From assembly GCA_022376925.1 (NCBI GenBank), contig JAIOJX010000032.1:171269979-171333978 (forward strand): 64,000 nucleotides of DNA, given 5' to 3'. Position 1 is the first letter of the stretch; each line of letters starts with the position of its first letter. Below, one piece after another: positions 23,207 to 34,888 of this stretch. The DNA comes from Tragulus kanchil. Its lineage: Eukaryota; Chordata; Mammalia; Artiodactyla; Tragulidae. The notes below the pieces were generated by a model. That model was not told the DNA's origin, made no database searches, and worked only from the letters and a program-made list of their open reading frames with translations. Both the position numbers and the translations under genes were made by a program.

Positions 23207-23479
23207 GGGATGTTCCCTGTGGTCCAGGGCTTAAGAATCCACCTGCAATGCAGGGGACATGGGTTTGATCCATGGTCTGGGAACTAGGACCCCATATGCC
23301 CCATAGCAACTAAGCCCATGTGCCACAAGTACCAAGTCCACAAGCTCTAGACTCCGTGGTTCGCAACAAGAGAACCCACCGCAATAAGAAGCCCACACAC
23401 CACAACTAGAGAAACGCCCACGTGAAGCAACTAAGAGCCTGTGCACTGCAACAAAGACACCCAAAAAAGAAAAAAAAGA
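23207..23479 (+). mobile_element. Older CHR-type SINE (duplicate copy)
   Basis: Twin of 22168-22439 in tandem duplication 8. Confidence 0.8.
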
Positions 23480-23844
23480 TTACAAGGGAGATCAATTATA
23501 TTAAATAGTTATACTAAACAAATACAGGATTTTTTTAAAGTTTGTTTCACACTGAACAACAGGCTCTTGTGGCAGATCCACTAACTACTGTAATTTTAAA
23601 GTGGTAAGAAGTATAGATGATAGTCAACATATCTGCAACAACCATAATGTGATATGCAAACATCTGTGATGTTCACTGGTGATAAAGTCACAGGTCCATT
23701 ACTACTGTGATTTGTTGCCTATATTCATAATTGAAGAACACATTAAAATTCAGTTAGAAGTTCAGTTCAAAGTAAAGATGTAAAATATTTCTTTCCATCT
23801 GGGTTGACACACCTCCTAAATTCCAGTCAGATGAAGAAGCCCCA

Positions 23845-23955
23845 GGGCATTCCCTGACGGTTCACTGGTTGGACTCTGCTCTCACTGCCCAGGACCCAGG
23901 GTTCCACCCTGGTCAGGGACCTAAGAGCCTGCCAGCCTCGCAGCACAGCCCAGAA
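23845..23955 (+). mobile_element. Short CHR-type SINE
   Basis: GGGCATTCCCTGACGGTTC head and CTGGTCAGGGACCTAAGAGC core. There is no clear A tail. Confidence 0.65.
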
Positions 23956-24330
23956 AGAGAGCAGCCCTTGTCAACGCGTGCTGTCTGAGAGCGCAGACAC
24001 GGGACATCTCACCACTACTCGTTCATCCACCTTACCAGTACATTACAGTCACCCTGGGCCAGAGACCACGTCTTGTCTCTGGGCCTACAGGTCCAATGAC
24101 TGCCAGACCGAAGAACAAGCTGTTTATCATCCTGCGCCCGGTGAGCTCCCGGACGGCAGAGACGCGGTCTCAACAACCACGCAGAGCAGGAATTGGAATC
24201 TTGGGAAAATATGTGTGTGAATCTCTTGTCTTCCCGGGTGGATGATAATCCTCCTGGGGTAAGGGATCAGCTCACCCTTCTTTGATTTCCCAGAGTCCAG
24301 TACACTGCTTCTCACAGAAAACCACTACAA
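23956..24330. other. No recognisable element
   Basis: Unique-looking intronic DNA of about 375 bp between two SINEs. Confidence 0.5.
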
Positions 24331-24456
24331 CTTTTTTTGGCCACACCATTGCAGCATGGGGTGGGGAGGGGCTTAAGTTTCCCACCCAGGGATCAAACCC
24401 ACATCCTCTTCAGTGGAAGCTGGGAGTCTTAACCACTGGACCACCAAGAAAGTCTC
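24331..24456 (-). mobile_element. Short CHR-type SINE
   Basis: Reverse strand: TTTTTTTGGCCACACCATTG tail side, CCCAGGGATCAAACCC B box, CTGGACCACCAAGAAAGTC head. Confidence 0.8.
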
Positions 24457-24685
24457 TAAAGCCACTCAAATATTTACTACATGAAACATTAAGACAAGAT
24501 AGAGCCTCTGAAACGAAGATTAAAGTCAGGCAGAGAAAGAGCTCCTGGACCAGTTCTGCTCTAGCCGGCAACCACCCACAGCCCAGCAGCGAGCTGGCTG
24601 GAACCAACCAAAGTAAAAACAGCTTAAAGTCACAGGGACAGCCTACAATGTGCTCACCTGAAAATACGTTAAAATATTTCTATTC

Positions 24686-24983
24686 TTTTTTTTTTTTTTT
24701 AAAGATTTATTTATTTATTTATTTTTGGGCGGGGGTCGGGTTGGGGAGGGAGGGGAGGGGGCGGGCCACTTCTTTGGTCTTTCATTTCTCTATTTTCATC
24801 CGTCTTTGTTCTCTGGCTCCTGCAGGCCTCCCATCACATGCGCTCCAGAGCTCCGGCTTGGTGATTGCACACATCAGTCCAGCCGCTCCGCGGCACATGG
24901 GATCTTCCCAGGCCTGGGATTGAACCGGCGCCCCTTGCACTGCAAGGCGGTGTCCTTACCCACTGGACCACCAGGGGAATCCC
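24686..24983 (-). mobile_element. CHR-type SINE, long-tail form, with TSD
   Basis: Complete in reverse, with poly-T, TTTATTTATTTATTT, a G/A-rich linker (24727-24765), body and head. Perfect 15-bp TSD AAAATATTTCTATTC at 24671-24685 and 24984-24998. Part of the body after CCCATCACATGCG is deleted. Confidence 0.94.
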
Positions 24984-25108
24984 AAAATATTTCTATTCCT
25001 ACTTTAAAATATAAAAACCTTAAAAATTCCTTCCTCATGAATGGTTTTTGCTTATTTCTTACAAAATCTACACTGTACTGCTACAAAACAAGACAAAACA
25101 CAGCACAA

Positions 25109-25415
25109 GAATTCCCTGATGGTACAGTGGATAAGAACCCGTCTGCCAGTGCAGGGAACACAGGTTCAATCCCAGATCTGGGAAGATTCCACATGCTGCA
25201 GAGTAACTAAGCCATGCGCCACAACTACTCAGCCATGCTCCACAAGAGAAGCCACAGCAATGACAAGCCTGAGCACCACAACGGAGAGTCGCCCCCACTC
25301 ACCGCAGCTAGAGAGAGCCCTCACAAAAGCAACAAAGACCCAGCATAACAACAACAACAGAAAAAACTGGAGAGAAAAATTAACAACACCGTAAAGCAAC
25401 TATACTCCAATAAAG
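25109..25415 (+). mobile_element. Older CHR-type SINE joined to an L1 3' tip
   Basis: AGAATTCCCTGATGGTACAG head through an AGAAGCCACAGCAATGACAA body to about 25377. The last 38 bp (GTAAAGCAACTATACTCC and AATAAAG) match the extreme L1 3' end. Confidence 0.7.
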
Positions 25416-25479
25416 TGTGATCTGTCTACAACAGTTTAGGACAAATCATCTAGTCTAACTAAGACTTCTTCCACTCGGC

Positions 25480-25700
25480 AGAGACACAGTCCCACCTCAC
25501 CTGTACTCCTTGCCTCCTCCTGATTTGTGTATTGCTTATGTCCTGTGCCGAGTACACACCTACTTTATATAACAATTCTCAAGACAAAAATACAAGCTCC
25601 ATACAGACAGAAAGTGTCTTAACTGACCCTCACATCACCCAAAACCGACAGGAGTAACTTGTATATAACAGTTTAGCAAAAAAATGCTTGATGAATGAGG
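25480..25700 (+). mobile_element. L2 3' end relic
   Basis: CAAGCTCCATACAGACAGAA and ATGCTTGATGAATGAGG follow the end of an L2 element, which typically closes with TGAATGAATG-like units. Confidence 0.5.
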
Positions 25701-26110
25701 ATCATTTTATTCAGAGCAAGACATATTTGTACTCTTTTGTGAAAAATAGACAGCAAATGTTCAGAGGATAACCTATCATTGATATTCTCAATTTTAAGTG
25801 TACTGAATATTAAAACTGGAATGTCTACCAATTAAAATTATTTCTATTTTTGATGTCTATTCCTAAATAAACAAATAAGACCACATTTCATATTTCTGCA
25901 CCAACTAACCTAGCTGAGATATAAATTAAAATGTTCTCTAAGACTACGAAATCTTTACATTTATTTTAAAAATAAGGTTCTAATTTAGGCATACAGCCAA
26001 ACTAGTCAGTGACAAAATCCACTGTTTTTATTCCTACTCAAGTTTTTCTACCAGAGCACAATAAACACTTAAAGTCACTAGGTAATTAACTCAATGATAA
26101 TAAATATAGG
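25701..26110. other. No recognisable element
   Basis: AT-rich intronic DNA of about 400 bp without a recognised repeat. Confidence 0.5.
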
Positions 26111-26137
26111 CGACAAGCTTCTCGAGGGCATAGACTT

Positions 26138-26483
26138 TGGTTGTTTTTTTTTTAAACAATTTTATTTTTTTAAACATTTATTTATTTATTGGGGGGGCGG
26201 GTTGGGGGGGAGGAGGTGGGCGGGCCACTTCTATTGGTCTTTCATTTCTCGATTTTCATCCGTCTTTGTTCTTTGGCTCCTGTGGGCCTCCCATCGCGGT
26301 GGCCTCTGTCGTTGCAGAGCACCGGCTCTGGGCGCATGCGCTCCAGAGCTCCGACTGGGTAATTGGACACATGGGTCCAGCCGCTCCGCGGCACGTGGGA
26401 TCTTCGCAGGCCAGGGATCGATTCGGCGCCCCTTGCACTGCAAGGCGGTGTCCTTACCCACTGGACCACCAGGGAAGCCCCGA
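26138..26483 (-). mobile_element. CHR-type SINE, long-tail form
   Basis: Reverse strand, complete, with T-rich tail, G-rich linker (26190-26225), body and CTGGACCACCAGGGAAGCCC head. Imperfect TSD GGCATAGACT / GGCACAGACT beside it. Confidence 0.9.
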
Positions 26484-26509
26484 AGGCACAGACTGTGGGT
26501 CTACCCAGC

Positions 26510-26635
26510 ACTGACTCAACAGACATGAATTTGAACAAATTCCTGGAGATGATGAAAAACAGGGAAGCCTAGCATGCTGCAGCCCATGGGGTCACAAGGA
26601 GTTGGACACAACTTAGTGACTGAACAACAACAACA
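26510..26635 (+). mobile_element. Bov-B 3' tail
   Basis: ACTGACTCAACAGACATGAA through AGCATGCTGCAGCCCATGGG to GAACAACAACAACA is the last 125 bp of a Bov-B element. Confidence 0.8.
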
Positions 26636-26984
26636 TATCTGGCACCTCACATCTGGAGGTGTGCCCCATATAAATAACTGCTGAGAGAAGACATCACTCC
26701 TAGCTCCTGCATCGTATGGCCACGCTCCGGCAGCTTCTCACCAAGGCCATGTCCACCCCTGGAGTCTCTCAGAAACTCACCACCACCCTCCTCCTCAGGG
26801 CTGAAAAAACCAACAAGGTGTCATGTGAAAGGTTCTCAACCCTGATCTAATTAATAAATTAACACGCTTCCCCCTCAGTATAGACGACACTGTAGTCAAA
26901 TAAATAAATTTTTATATGAATACTCAGAAGTCATTAAGTGGGCCTTAATGGAGGAAAAAACATATTTCCATCCAATTCCACATC
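26636..26984. other. No firm element
   Basis: The first 20-30 bp (TATCTGGCACCTCACATC) may continue an L2 relic split by the SINE and the Bov-B tail. The rest is unrecognised. Confidence 0.35.
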
Positions 26985-27143
26985 AATTCAGTTCAGTTGC
27001 TCAGTTGTGTCTGACTCTGCGAACCCACGGCTTGCAGCATGCCAGCCCGCCAGGCCTCCCTGTCTGTCACCGTCTCCTGGAGCTTGCGCAAACTCATGTC
27101 CATTGACTCAGTGATACCATCCAACCACCTGGTCCTCTGTCCA
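26985..27143 (-). mobile_element. Bov-B 3' end
   Basis: TTCAGTTCAGTTGCTCAGT, GCCAGGCCTCCCTGTCTGTC and CCATTGACTCAGTGATACCA are the reverse complement of the Bov-B 3' end. Confidence 0.85.
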
Positions 27144-27750
27144 TATATGCACAGAATTTCTCAAAGTAAATTTGGTATAAAAAATTCTAGACTTCTAAGG
27201 CTCTTCTAAATAATAAATGGGGAGCGGAGCGATGTGAAAATTACAAATGGGGAGAAGGGTATGAACGTGATCTTCTCTGGAGCAGTCTGGTATCTAAAAC
27301 TAGTCTCTGAATAAAAACTTTTAGGAGGCATCTAGTTCGCCCTCCCACAAGAACCACGAGGCCCTCAGTCACCAACAGGTGCACCTGCCGTCTTTGACAG
27401 GGACGCGTGTTTCCTGCACAGAACACTCAGTCTCTCCCGTCACCCCATCACCCTCCTGAGCCACTCCAGCTCTACAAACATTTGAGTTATTATTATTAAC
27501 TGACCTTCTGGCCCCCGCTTTATCTCAGCATGGTGAGAACCCAAGCCTTTTCTAGCAATAAAGACACAGAATCACCATACGTTCAACCTGCTTTCACAAG
27601 ACACCCCACTCTTCCCGATCCCCATTCAAGAAGTAGGCAAAGAATCCAAGACAGAAAGGCATCTCCCCAATACAAATATGAATTTTCATTTAAAAATTAT
27701 TGAGCACAGAATCATACAACCTTAAGAACTGAGAAGGCCTTGGACACTGT
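27144..27750. other. No recognisable element
   Basis: About 600 bp of intronic DNA without an identified repeat. Confidence 0.5.
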
Positions 27751-27765
27751 CTAATTCTATTTTTC

Positions 27766-28032
27766 TCTTCTTCTTTTTTTAAAAATTTTGGCCTCCTTTA
27801 TTGGTTTTCTACTTATTTATTTTCATCCACCTTTATTCTCTGGCCTATGTGGGTCTCCCATCGCAGTGGCCTTCCTCGTCGCAGAACACCAGCTCTGGGC
27901 GCATGTGCTTCAGAGCGCTGGCTCATAATTGGACACACTGGTCCAGTGCGGGATCTTCCCGGGCCAGGGACCAAACCAGTGCCCCTTGCACTACAAGGCG
28001 GATTCTTTACCCACTGGACCACCAGGGAAGCC
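27766..28032 (-). mobile_element. CHR-type SINE, short-tail form, with TSD
   Basis: Reverse strand. The tail side reads TTTTTTTAAAAATTTTGGCC with no linker, and the head ends CTGGACCACCAGGGAAGC. TSD CTAATTCTATTTTTC / CTAATTCTACTTTTC (27751-27765, 28033-28047), 15 bp with one mismatch. Confidence 0.92.
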
Positions 28033-28250
28033 CTAATTCTACTTTTCACACATTGCAGGAATTGCTTCAATCTCTGAACGTACTACTTTAAATTCTGTTG
28101 CCCAGAATCTAAAGTTGGGGGGCAAACAGTTAAGGCTCTTTGCTTTGACTGTTTAGTAATTCTGAGTATAGTTTTAAAAACTTGTTTGATTCAATTTTTT
28201 AAAAAGGAGAAGGACTCCCTGGTGGTCCAGTGGTTAAGAATCCACCTGCC

Positions 28251-28959
28251 AGCAATACGGATGGACCTAGGGAGTGTCATCCAGTTGAAGGAAGTCAGAC
28301 AGAGAAGGAGAAGTATCATATGACATCCCTCCTATATGGATTCTAAAAAGAAATGATACAAATGAACTTATTTACAAAACAGAAAGAGACTCACAGACAC
28401 AACAAACTTACGGTTGCAGGGGGGAGGGGATAGTTGGGGATTATGGGAAAATCAAACACACTCTGTCATGTGTGAAACAGATAAGCAACAAAAATATATT
28501 GTAGGGCTTCCCTGGTGGTCCAGTGGGTAAGGACAACACCTTGCAGTGCAAGGGGCACCGGTTCAATCCCTGGCCCGGGAAGATCCCATGTGTCGCGGAG
28601 CGGCTGAGCCAATGTGTCCAACTACTGAGCCGGAGCTCTGGAGCGCATGCGCCTGGAGCCAGTTCTCTGCAGCGACAGAGGCCACTGTGATGAGAGGCCC
28701 ACATGAGCCAAAAGAACAAAGATGGATGAAAATAAATAAATGAAAGACCATTGGAAGTGGCCAAAAAAAAAAATCTATTGTACAGCACATGGAACTCTGC
28801 TTAATGTTATGTACCAGCCTGGATGGGAGCGGGCCTTGGGGGAGAATGGATATATGTATACGTGTCGCCAAGTCCCCTCACTGTTCAATTGTGACTATCA
28901 CAAAATTGTTAATTGGCTATACCCCAATAAAAATGTTTTTGGTACTAAAGAGAAAAAAA
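28251..28959 (+). mobile_element. 5'-truncated L1 3' end with TSD
   Basis: Begins in the L1 ORF2 end (ATGGACCTAGGGAGTGTCAT), runs through the 3' UTR and ends GGCTATACCCCAATAAAAAT plus A tail. TSD AAGAATCCACCTGCC / AAGAATTCACCTGCC (28236-28250, 28960-28974). It contains a nested SINE. Confidence 0.85.
28504..28770 (+). mobile_element. CHR-type SINE, short-tail form, nested in L1
   Basis: TSD AAATATATTGTA / AAATCTATTGTA (28492-28503, 28771-28782) duplicates L1 3' UTR sequence. The tail GGAAGTGGCCAAAAA has no C/T linker. Confidence 0.92.
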
Positions 28960-29221
28960 AAGAATTCACCTGCCCATGTAGGGATAGGACACGGGTTCGA
29001 CCCCTGGTCTGGGAAGATGCCGCATGCCACCGAGCAACTAAGCCCCTGAAGCACAACCGCTGAAGCCTGAGCATCTAGACCCCGAGCTCTGCGACAAGTC
29101 AAGTCACCACAGTGAGAAGCCAGAGCACCACAACTAGAGAGAGCTGCTTACAACAACGACAGACAGCCCTGCACGAGAATGAAGGCCCAGAGCAACCATA
29201 AATAAAAAAATGACTTCTTAA

Positions 29222-29452
29222 AAAGGCGGGGTCAGGGAGACATAAATTAGTAGTTTGGGATTAGCAGATACTGACTACTGTGTATCTGCTCCACAGAGAA
29301 CTCTATTCAATAGCCTATAATAAGCCGTAATGGAAACAAATATGAAAAAAGTACATATACATGTATGCATAACTGAATCACTTTGCTATACACCAGAAAC
29401 TAATACAACACTGTAAATCAACTATGCTTCAATAAAAACTGTTTTAAAAATT
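29222..29452 (+). mobile_element. L1 3' end
   Basis: GGGATTAGCAGATACTGACT, CTGAATCACTTTGCTATACA and ATCAACTATGCTTCAATAAA follow the artiodactyl L1 3' UTR to its poly-A. Confidence 0.8.
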
Positions 29453-29615
29453 TTAAAGTTGTTTGACAGCACACAGGTGTGGTAGGTAACATGGTCTGAC
29501 AGAAGCAGATCAACAGTGACCTGTACCACTTGGCTGCTTCCCACTACGACACATAACTTCCCAGTTATAAGAAGCTAAAGTTGTTGCCAACTAACAATAA
29601 TTTAAAACATCTTTT

Positions 29616-29825
29616 GGGGGGACCTCCTCAGTAGTTCAGTAGCCAGGACTCCACGTTCCCAGTGTAGGGGCCTGGGTTCCATCCCTGGTCAGGGAACTAG
29701 ATCCCACACGCTGCAACTACGAGTTCACAGGCTGCAACTAAAGATCCCACATGCTGCAATGAAGACAGAGACCCTGCATGGTGCATCTATGAGCAGGTGC
29801 AGTCAAAGAAATAATAAAAATAAAT
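29616..29825 (+). mobile_element. Short CHR-type SINE, extended body
   Basis: GGGGGACCTCCTCAGTAGTT head, ATCCCTGGTCAGGGAACTAG core, then CACATGCTGCAATGAAGAC and an A-rich end. Confidence 0.75.
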
Positions 29826-29865
29826 ACTAAAATCGTATCGGCTTTTCATAAAATAAAATGTCTTT

Positions 29866-29985
29866 TGAGAACTCCTTGGGAGTCCAGTGGCTAGGAATTG
29901 AGTCTGGGTTCAGTCCCTGGTCAGGGAACTAAGAACCCGCAAGCTGTGCAGTACAGTCTCTCAAAAAACTGCTTTTAAGTAAAAA
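29866..29985 (+). mobile_element. Short CHR-type SINE
   Basis: GAACTCCTTGGGAGTCCAG head and CCCTGGTCAGGGAACTAAGA core, with an internal deletion. Confidence 0.75.
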
Positions 29986-30079
29986 ATAAAATAAAAATGT
30001 CTTCTAAAAGATGTGAGCTTCTAAAAATACCTGTTACTTTTGGACTCAAAGTTGAATAGACTTTTCAGCACCTGAAGCT

Positions 30080-30289
30080 TTTTTTTTAAATCTACTTATT
30101 TGGCTGCATCAGGTCTTAACTGCCACATGCAGGATCTTTTTTTGCAATACACGGGCTTCTCCCTGGTTGTGGCACGAAGGCAAAATTGCTCCCATGTACA
30201 TGGGATCTTAATTCCTGGACCAGGGATCGAACCCAGGTCTTCTCCATTGCAAGCCAGATTCTTAACCACTGGACCACTAGGGGAGTCCC
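30080..30289 (-). mobile_element. Short CHR-type SINE
   Basis: Reverse strand: T-rich tail, GGCTGCATCAGGTCTTAACT, GACCAGGGATCGAACCC B box, CTGGACCACTAGGGGAGTCC head. Confidence 0.82.
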
Positions 30290-30299
30290 TAAAGGTCTT

Positions 30300-31340
30300 T
30301 TTAAAGTAGGACATAGATGGACCTGAATGCTTTATCCAGTCATTCACTCAACACATTAACACTAGGGGGTTACTCCATGTAGGAAGACAGAGAAAGCAGG
30401 ACAGACATCTTATTCTAAGGGCTTTGCTGCTGGAAGAGAGAATTACAAATTGAGAAAAGTGCTAGAAAGGCAAAGTACAGGATGCTATAAAAACGTGCAA
30501 CGGGGAAAACGGACCTGGCCTGGGAATCCAAAGGACACGCTGAGGAAGTGACGCTGCTGCGGGGTCTGGACGGTGGTCTTCACGTTTATGTCAAAGCAGA
30601 TCTCCATAAAATGAAAGCGCTGGCTCAGCAGGCCCAGAACCTCTGGCATCTTTATCCTAAAATCACCTCTTTAAAAAATGAAAACAAAGTATGCCATACA
30701 GAGATCCAAAAGCTAGCAGTTTAAAGTTCTTGGGGAGAGTACCCCACACTACCTTGCCGAAAAGAATTATTATCATAGTAGTCACTTACATCTTTGCTGA
30801 AACAATGAGCTCATCCTCAGTACAAATTAGTGTCCGTATTATTTTTAATTCAGCAAAATAAGTTCATAAAACTAGATGTTCTCACACAAGAAACCCTACT
30901 TCAGAATGCTGGTTCATAAAAGAAGATGCTTTCTTTTGCCTCACAGGACTTCAAAATCAGTAAGCTCCGACAAGGCACAACGCTGGGGTACATGCTGAAG
31001 AATATGGTGCAACCAAAAAGTCAGATCGCTCTCTTCCCACTAAGGCAGTTCTCCAGATTCAGCTGTGCTTCTTTGTTATGAATTCTTTACCAAGAGAAAA
31101 AACTGATTCACAGGTTTGCATGCTCTCTCTAGCTGTGGCTTTCTCCAAGGGGGTGAGACTCCATAAACTGAAGGTTCCCTTCAGTTCTAGAAAGTGACCT
31201 GTGCTTTCAAGGCCAAGATTACACTCCTCAATATAGATTTCTGACCACCTCCTCATTTACATCATTTCCCCAGGACTCCACACTTGCTTTCGGGAATGAC
31301 AGTACAGAGTTCACAATTAAAGTTTTTTAAAAGACCCAGT
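30300..31340. other. No recognisable element
   Basis: About 1 kb of unique-looking intron. From about 30731 it is also the first copy of tandem duplication 9. Confidence 0.5.
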
Positions 31341-31342
31341 AC

Positions 31343-31727
31343 CTGCAACAACATGCATGGACTTAGGGAATACTATGCTTAGTGACGTAAGTCAGAGAAA
31401 GACAAATAGCGTATGATATCACTTGTATGCGGAATCTAGAAAGTAATGCAAATGAACATATATGCAAAACATAAAACAACTCACAGATAGGACAAACTAG
31501 TAGTTACCAAAGGGAAAGGGGAAGGTGGAAGGGGCCAGTCACAGGTCTGGGATTAGAGATGCAAACTACTAGGTACAGAACAGATAAGAAACAAGGATAT
31601 ATTGTATAGCACAGAGAATTATAGTCATTATCTTATACTTTTAATGGAGTGTAACCTAAATACCACTGAATCATTATGCTGTACACCTGAAACTGATATT
31701 ATACTGTAAATCAACTATAATAATAAA
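31343..31727 (+). mobile_element. L1 3' end with TSD
   Basis: TGCAACAACATGCATGGACT through TATGCTGTACACCTGAAACT to AATCAACTATAATAATAAAA. Flanked by AAAAGACCCAG / AAAAGACCTAG. Twins at 32411-32800 and, 5'-truncated, 33684-33995. Confidence 0.85.
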
Positions 31728-32410
31728 AGACCTAGTTTCCACTCATTTCACATACAGATTTAAGCTGAATGTATCCAAACTAAACGTTACATGATCTGAT
31801 TACTTGGGAGAGTACCCACTACCTTGCCGAAAAGAATTATTATCATAGTAGTCACTTACATCTTTGCTGAAACAATGAGCTCATCCTCAGTACAAATTAG
31901 TGTCCGTATTATTTTTAATTCAGCAAAATAAGTTCATAAAACTAGATGTTCTCACACAAGAAACCCTACTTCAGAATGCTGGTTCATAAAAGAAGATGCT
32001 TTCTTTTGCCTCACAGGACTTCAAAATCAGTAAGCTCCGACAAGGCACAACGCTGGGGTACATGCTGAAGAATATGGTGCAACCAAAAAGTCAGATCGCT
32101 CTCTTCCCACTAAGGCAGTTCTCCAGATTCAGCTGTGCTTCTTTGTTATGAATTCTTTACCAAGAGAAAAAACTGATTCACAGGTTTGCATGCTCTCTCT
32201 AGCTGTGGCTTTCTCCAAGGGGGTGAGACTCCATAAACTGAAGGTTCCCTTCAGTTCTAGAAAGTGACCTGTGCTTTCAAGGGGCCAAGATTACACTCCT
32301 CAATATAGATTTCTGACCACCTCCTCATTTACATCATTTCCCCAGGACTCCACACTTGCTTTCGGGAATGACAGTACAGAGTTCACAATTAAAGTTTTTT
32401 AAAAGACCCA

Positions 32411-32800
32411 GTACCTGCAACAACATGCATGGACTTAGGGAATACTATGCTTAGTGACGTAAGTCAGAGAAAGACAAATAGCGTATGATATCACTTGTAT
32501 GCGGAATCTAGAAAGTAATGCAAATGAACATATATGCAAAACATAAAACAACTCACAGATAGGACAAACTAGTAGTTACCAAAGGGAAAGGGGAAGGTGG
32601 AAGGGGCCAGTCACAGGTCTGGGATTAGAGATGCAAACTACTAGGTACAGAACAGATAAGAAACAAGGATATATTGTATAGCACAGAGAATTATAGTCAT
32701 TATCTTATACTTTTAATGGAGTGTAACCTAAATACCACTGAATCATTATGCTGTACACCTGAAACTGATATTATACTGTAAATCAACTATAATAATAAAA
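32411..32800 (+). mobile_element. L1 3' end (duplicate copy)
   Basis: Twin of 31343-31727 created by tandem duplication 9. A third, partial copy at 33684-33995 comes from duplication 10. Confidence 0.85.
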
Positions 32801-34888
32801 AGACCTAGTTTCCACTCATTTCACATACAGATTTAAGCTGAATGTATTCACACAATTTAAATCTTCTAAACGTTCTACATGATCTGATTACTTGTTGCAG
32901 AACTTTATACACCTCAAAGAAAAAGAATTTTAAAGAGTCAAAATGATGAAATGTCAAAAATAGATGTATGACTCCTAACCCCAAAAAGCAAAATTTGGCT
33001 TTTTAATTAAGGAAAAGTATCTGCTATGTTATAAAATCAGAAAAGAGTCATAGAAACAATCACTTATACTCAGAAATAGCAAAAAAATAAATGCAAACTC
33101 ATTTATGGACAATGAATTTCTTTGAAAAAAAATTACAGTGGCTAGAAGACAGCTGAAATGTCCAACTATAATAATGCAAACGTATCCAAAGATGTTACCA
33201 CATGGAAATGAAATTTTACAAAAATGTCAATATACTCAAGTCAATTACGCAGCTGAAGGCAAATTTACATGTTTAAGATTGTCTTGTTTAAAATAATTTT
33301 TGGTGTAGATTTGAACAGCTCTCCTGGTTGATCCTTCATTGTTCAGGACTAAAAGAAGACACTGTTAAAATACTTCCAGGCAAGAGACCGATTTTTATGA
33401 TGCAAACCTGCGTTACCAGGTCCAGACAAGGGTTGCCACTAGAATGCTTCAGAAACAGTACACTTTAAAAGAAAACTTTTTTAAGAAAAGGTAACTGTCT
33501 ACACTAGTAATTGTTAATATATTTAGTTTTTAGGCACTTTGTAATTTTTCTGTAAATCAATTTAATAGTTTAACATTCTATACTTATTTCCAGAGAAACA
33601 GCTGATCCTTTCCATCACTGCCTCAAGGTCAAGATAAAAGCTCCTGTCTGACCGATGCTCTTAATGCTTTGATGTTATCTGCTGATATCACTTGTATGCG
33701 GAATCTAGAAAGTAATGCAAATGAACATATATGCAAAACATAAAACAACTCACAGATAGGACAAACTAGTAGTTACCAAAGGGAAAGGGGAAGGTGGAAG
33801 GGGCCAGTCACAGGTCTGGGATTAGAGATGCAAACTACTAGGTACAGAACAGATAAGAAACAAGGATATATTGTATAGCACAGAGAATTATAGTCATTAT
33901 CTTATACTTTTAATGGAGTGTAACCTAAATACCACTGAATCATTATGCTGTACACCTGAAACTGATATTATACTGTAAATCAACTATAATAATAAAAAGA
34001 CCTAGTTTCCACTCATTTCACATACAGATTTAAGCTGAATGTATTCACACAATTTAAATCTTCTAAACGTTCTACATGATCTGATTACTTGTTGCAGAAC
34101 TTTATACACCTCAAAGAAAAAGAATTTTAAAGAGTCAAAATGATGAAATGTCAAAAATAGATGTATGACTCCTAACCCCAAAAAGCAAAATTTGGCTTTT
34201 TAATTAAGGAAAAGTATCTGCTATGTTATAAAATCAGAAAAGAGTCATAGAAACAATCACTTATACTCAGAAATAGCAAAAAAATAAATGCAAACTCATT
34301 TATGGACAATGAATTTCTTTGAAAAAAAATTACAGTGGCTAGAAGACAGCTGAAATGTCCAACTATAATAATGCAAACGTATCCAAAGATGTTACCACAT
34401 GGAAATGAAATTTTACAAAAATGTCAATATACTCAAGTCAATTACGCAGCTGAAGGCAAATTTACATGTTTAAGATTGTCTTGTTTAAAATAATTTTTGG
34501 TGTAGATTTGAACAGCTCTCCTGGTTGATCCTTCATTGTTCAGGACTAAAAGAAGACACTGTTAAAATACTTCCAGGCAAGAGACCGATTTTTATGATGC
34601 AAACCTGCGTTACCAGGTCCAGACAAGGGTTGCCACTAGAATGCTTCAGAAACAGTACACTTTAAAAGAAAACTTTTTTTAAGAAAAAGGTAACTGTCTA
34701 CACTAGTAATTGTTAATATATTTAGTTTTTAGGCACTTTGTAATTTTTCTGTAAATCAATTTAATAGTTTAACATTCTATACTTATTTCCAGAGAAACAG
34801 CTGATCCTTTCCATCACTGCCTCAAGGTCAAGATAAAAGCTCCTGTCTGACCGATGCTCTTAATGCTTATTCGAATGTTATCTGCTGA
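32483..34888. repeat. Tandem duplication 10, about 1.2-kb period
   Basis: Copy 1 32483-33686 and copy 2 33684-34888, offset 1197-1199. Near the end of copy 1 the sequence TTTGATGTTATCTGCTG replaces TTATTCGAATGTTATCTGCTG. Confidence 0.93.
32830..33680. other. No recognisable element
   Basis: AT-rich intron, repeated at about 34027-34850. Its last third occurs a third time at 35606-36020. Confidence 0.5.

Larger units (their letters stand above)
21543..23630. repeat. Tandem duplication 8, 1040-bp period
   Basis: Copy 1 21543-22590 and copy 2 22583-23630. The junction lies in a 9-bp match, AGTCAACAT. The only internal change noticed is CACACACAATACT against CACACAAATACT. This junction is clean. 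Confidence 0.93.
28211..29215 (+). mobile_element. Older CHR-type SINE split by an L1 insertion
   Basis: The first 40 bp (28211-28250, GGACTCCCTGGTGGTCCAG) are separated from the remaining 255 bp (28960-29215) by 28251-28959. Rejoining at the duplicated AAGAATCCACCTGCC gives a normal SINE. Confidence 0.88.
30731..32897. repeat. Tandem duplication 9, 1070-bp period
   Basis: Copy 1 30731-31803 and copy 2 31804-32897. The end of copy 1 is collapsed: GTATCCAAACTAAACGTTAC replaces a longer stretch seen at 32847-32879. The start of copy 2 also lacks bases (GAGTACCCACTACC for GAGTACCCCACACTACC). Confidence 0.93.
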
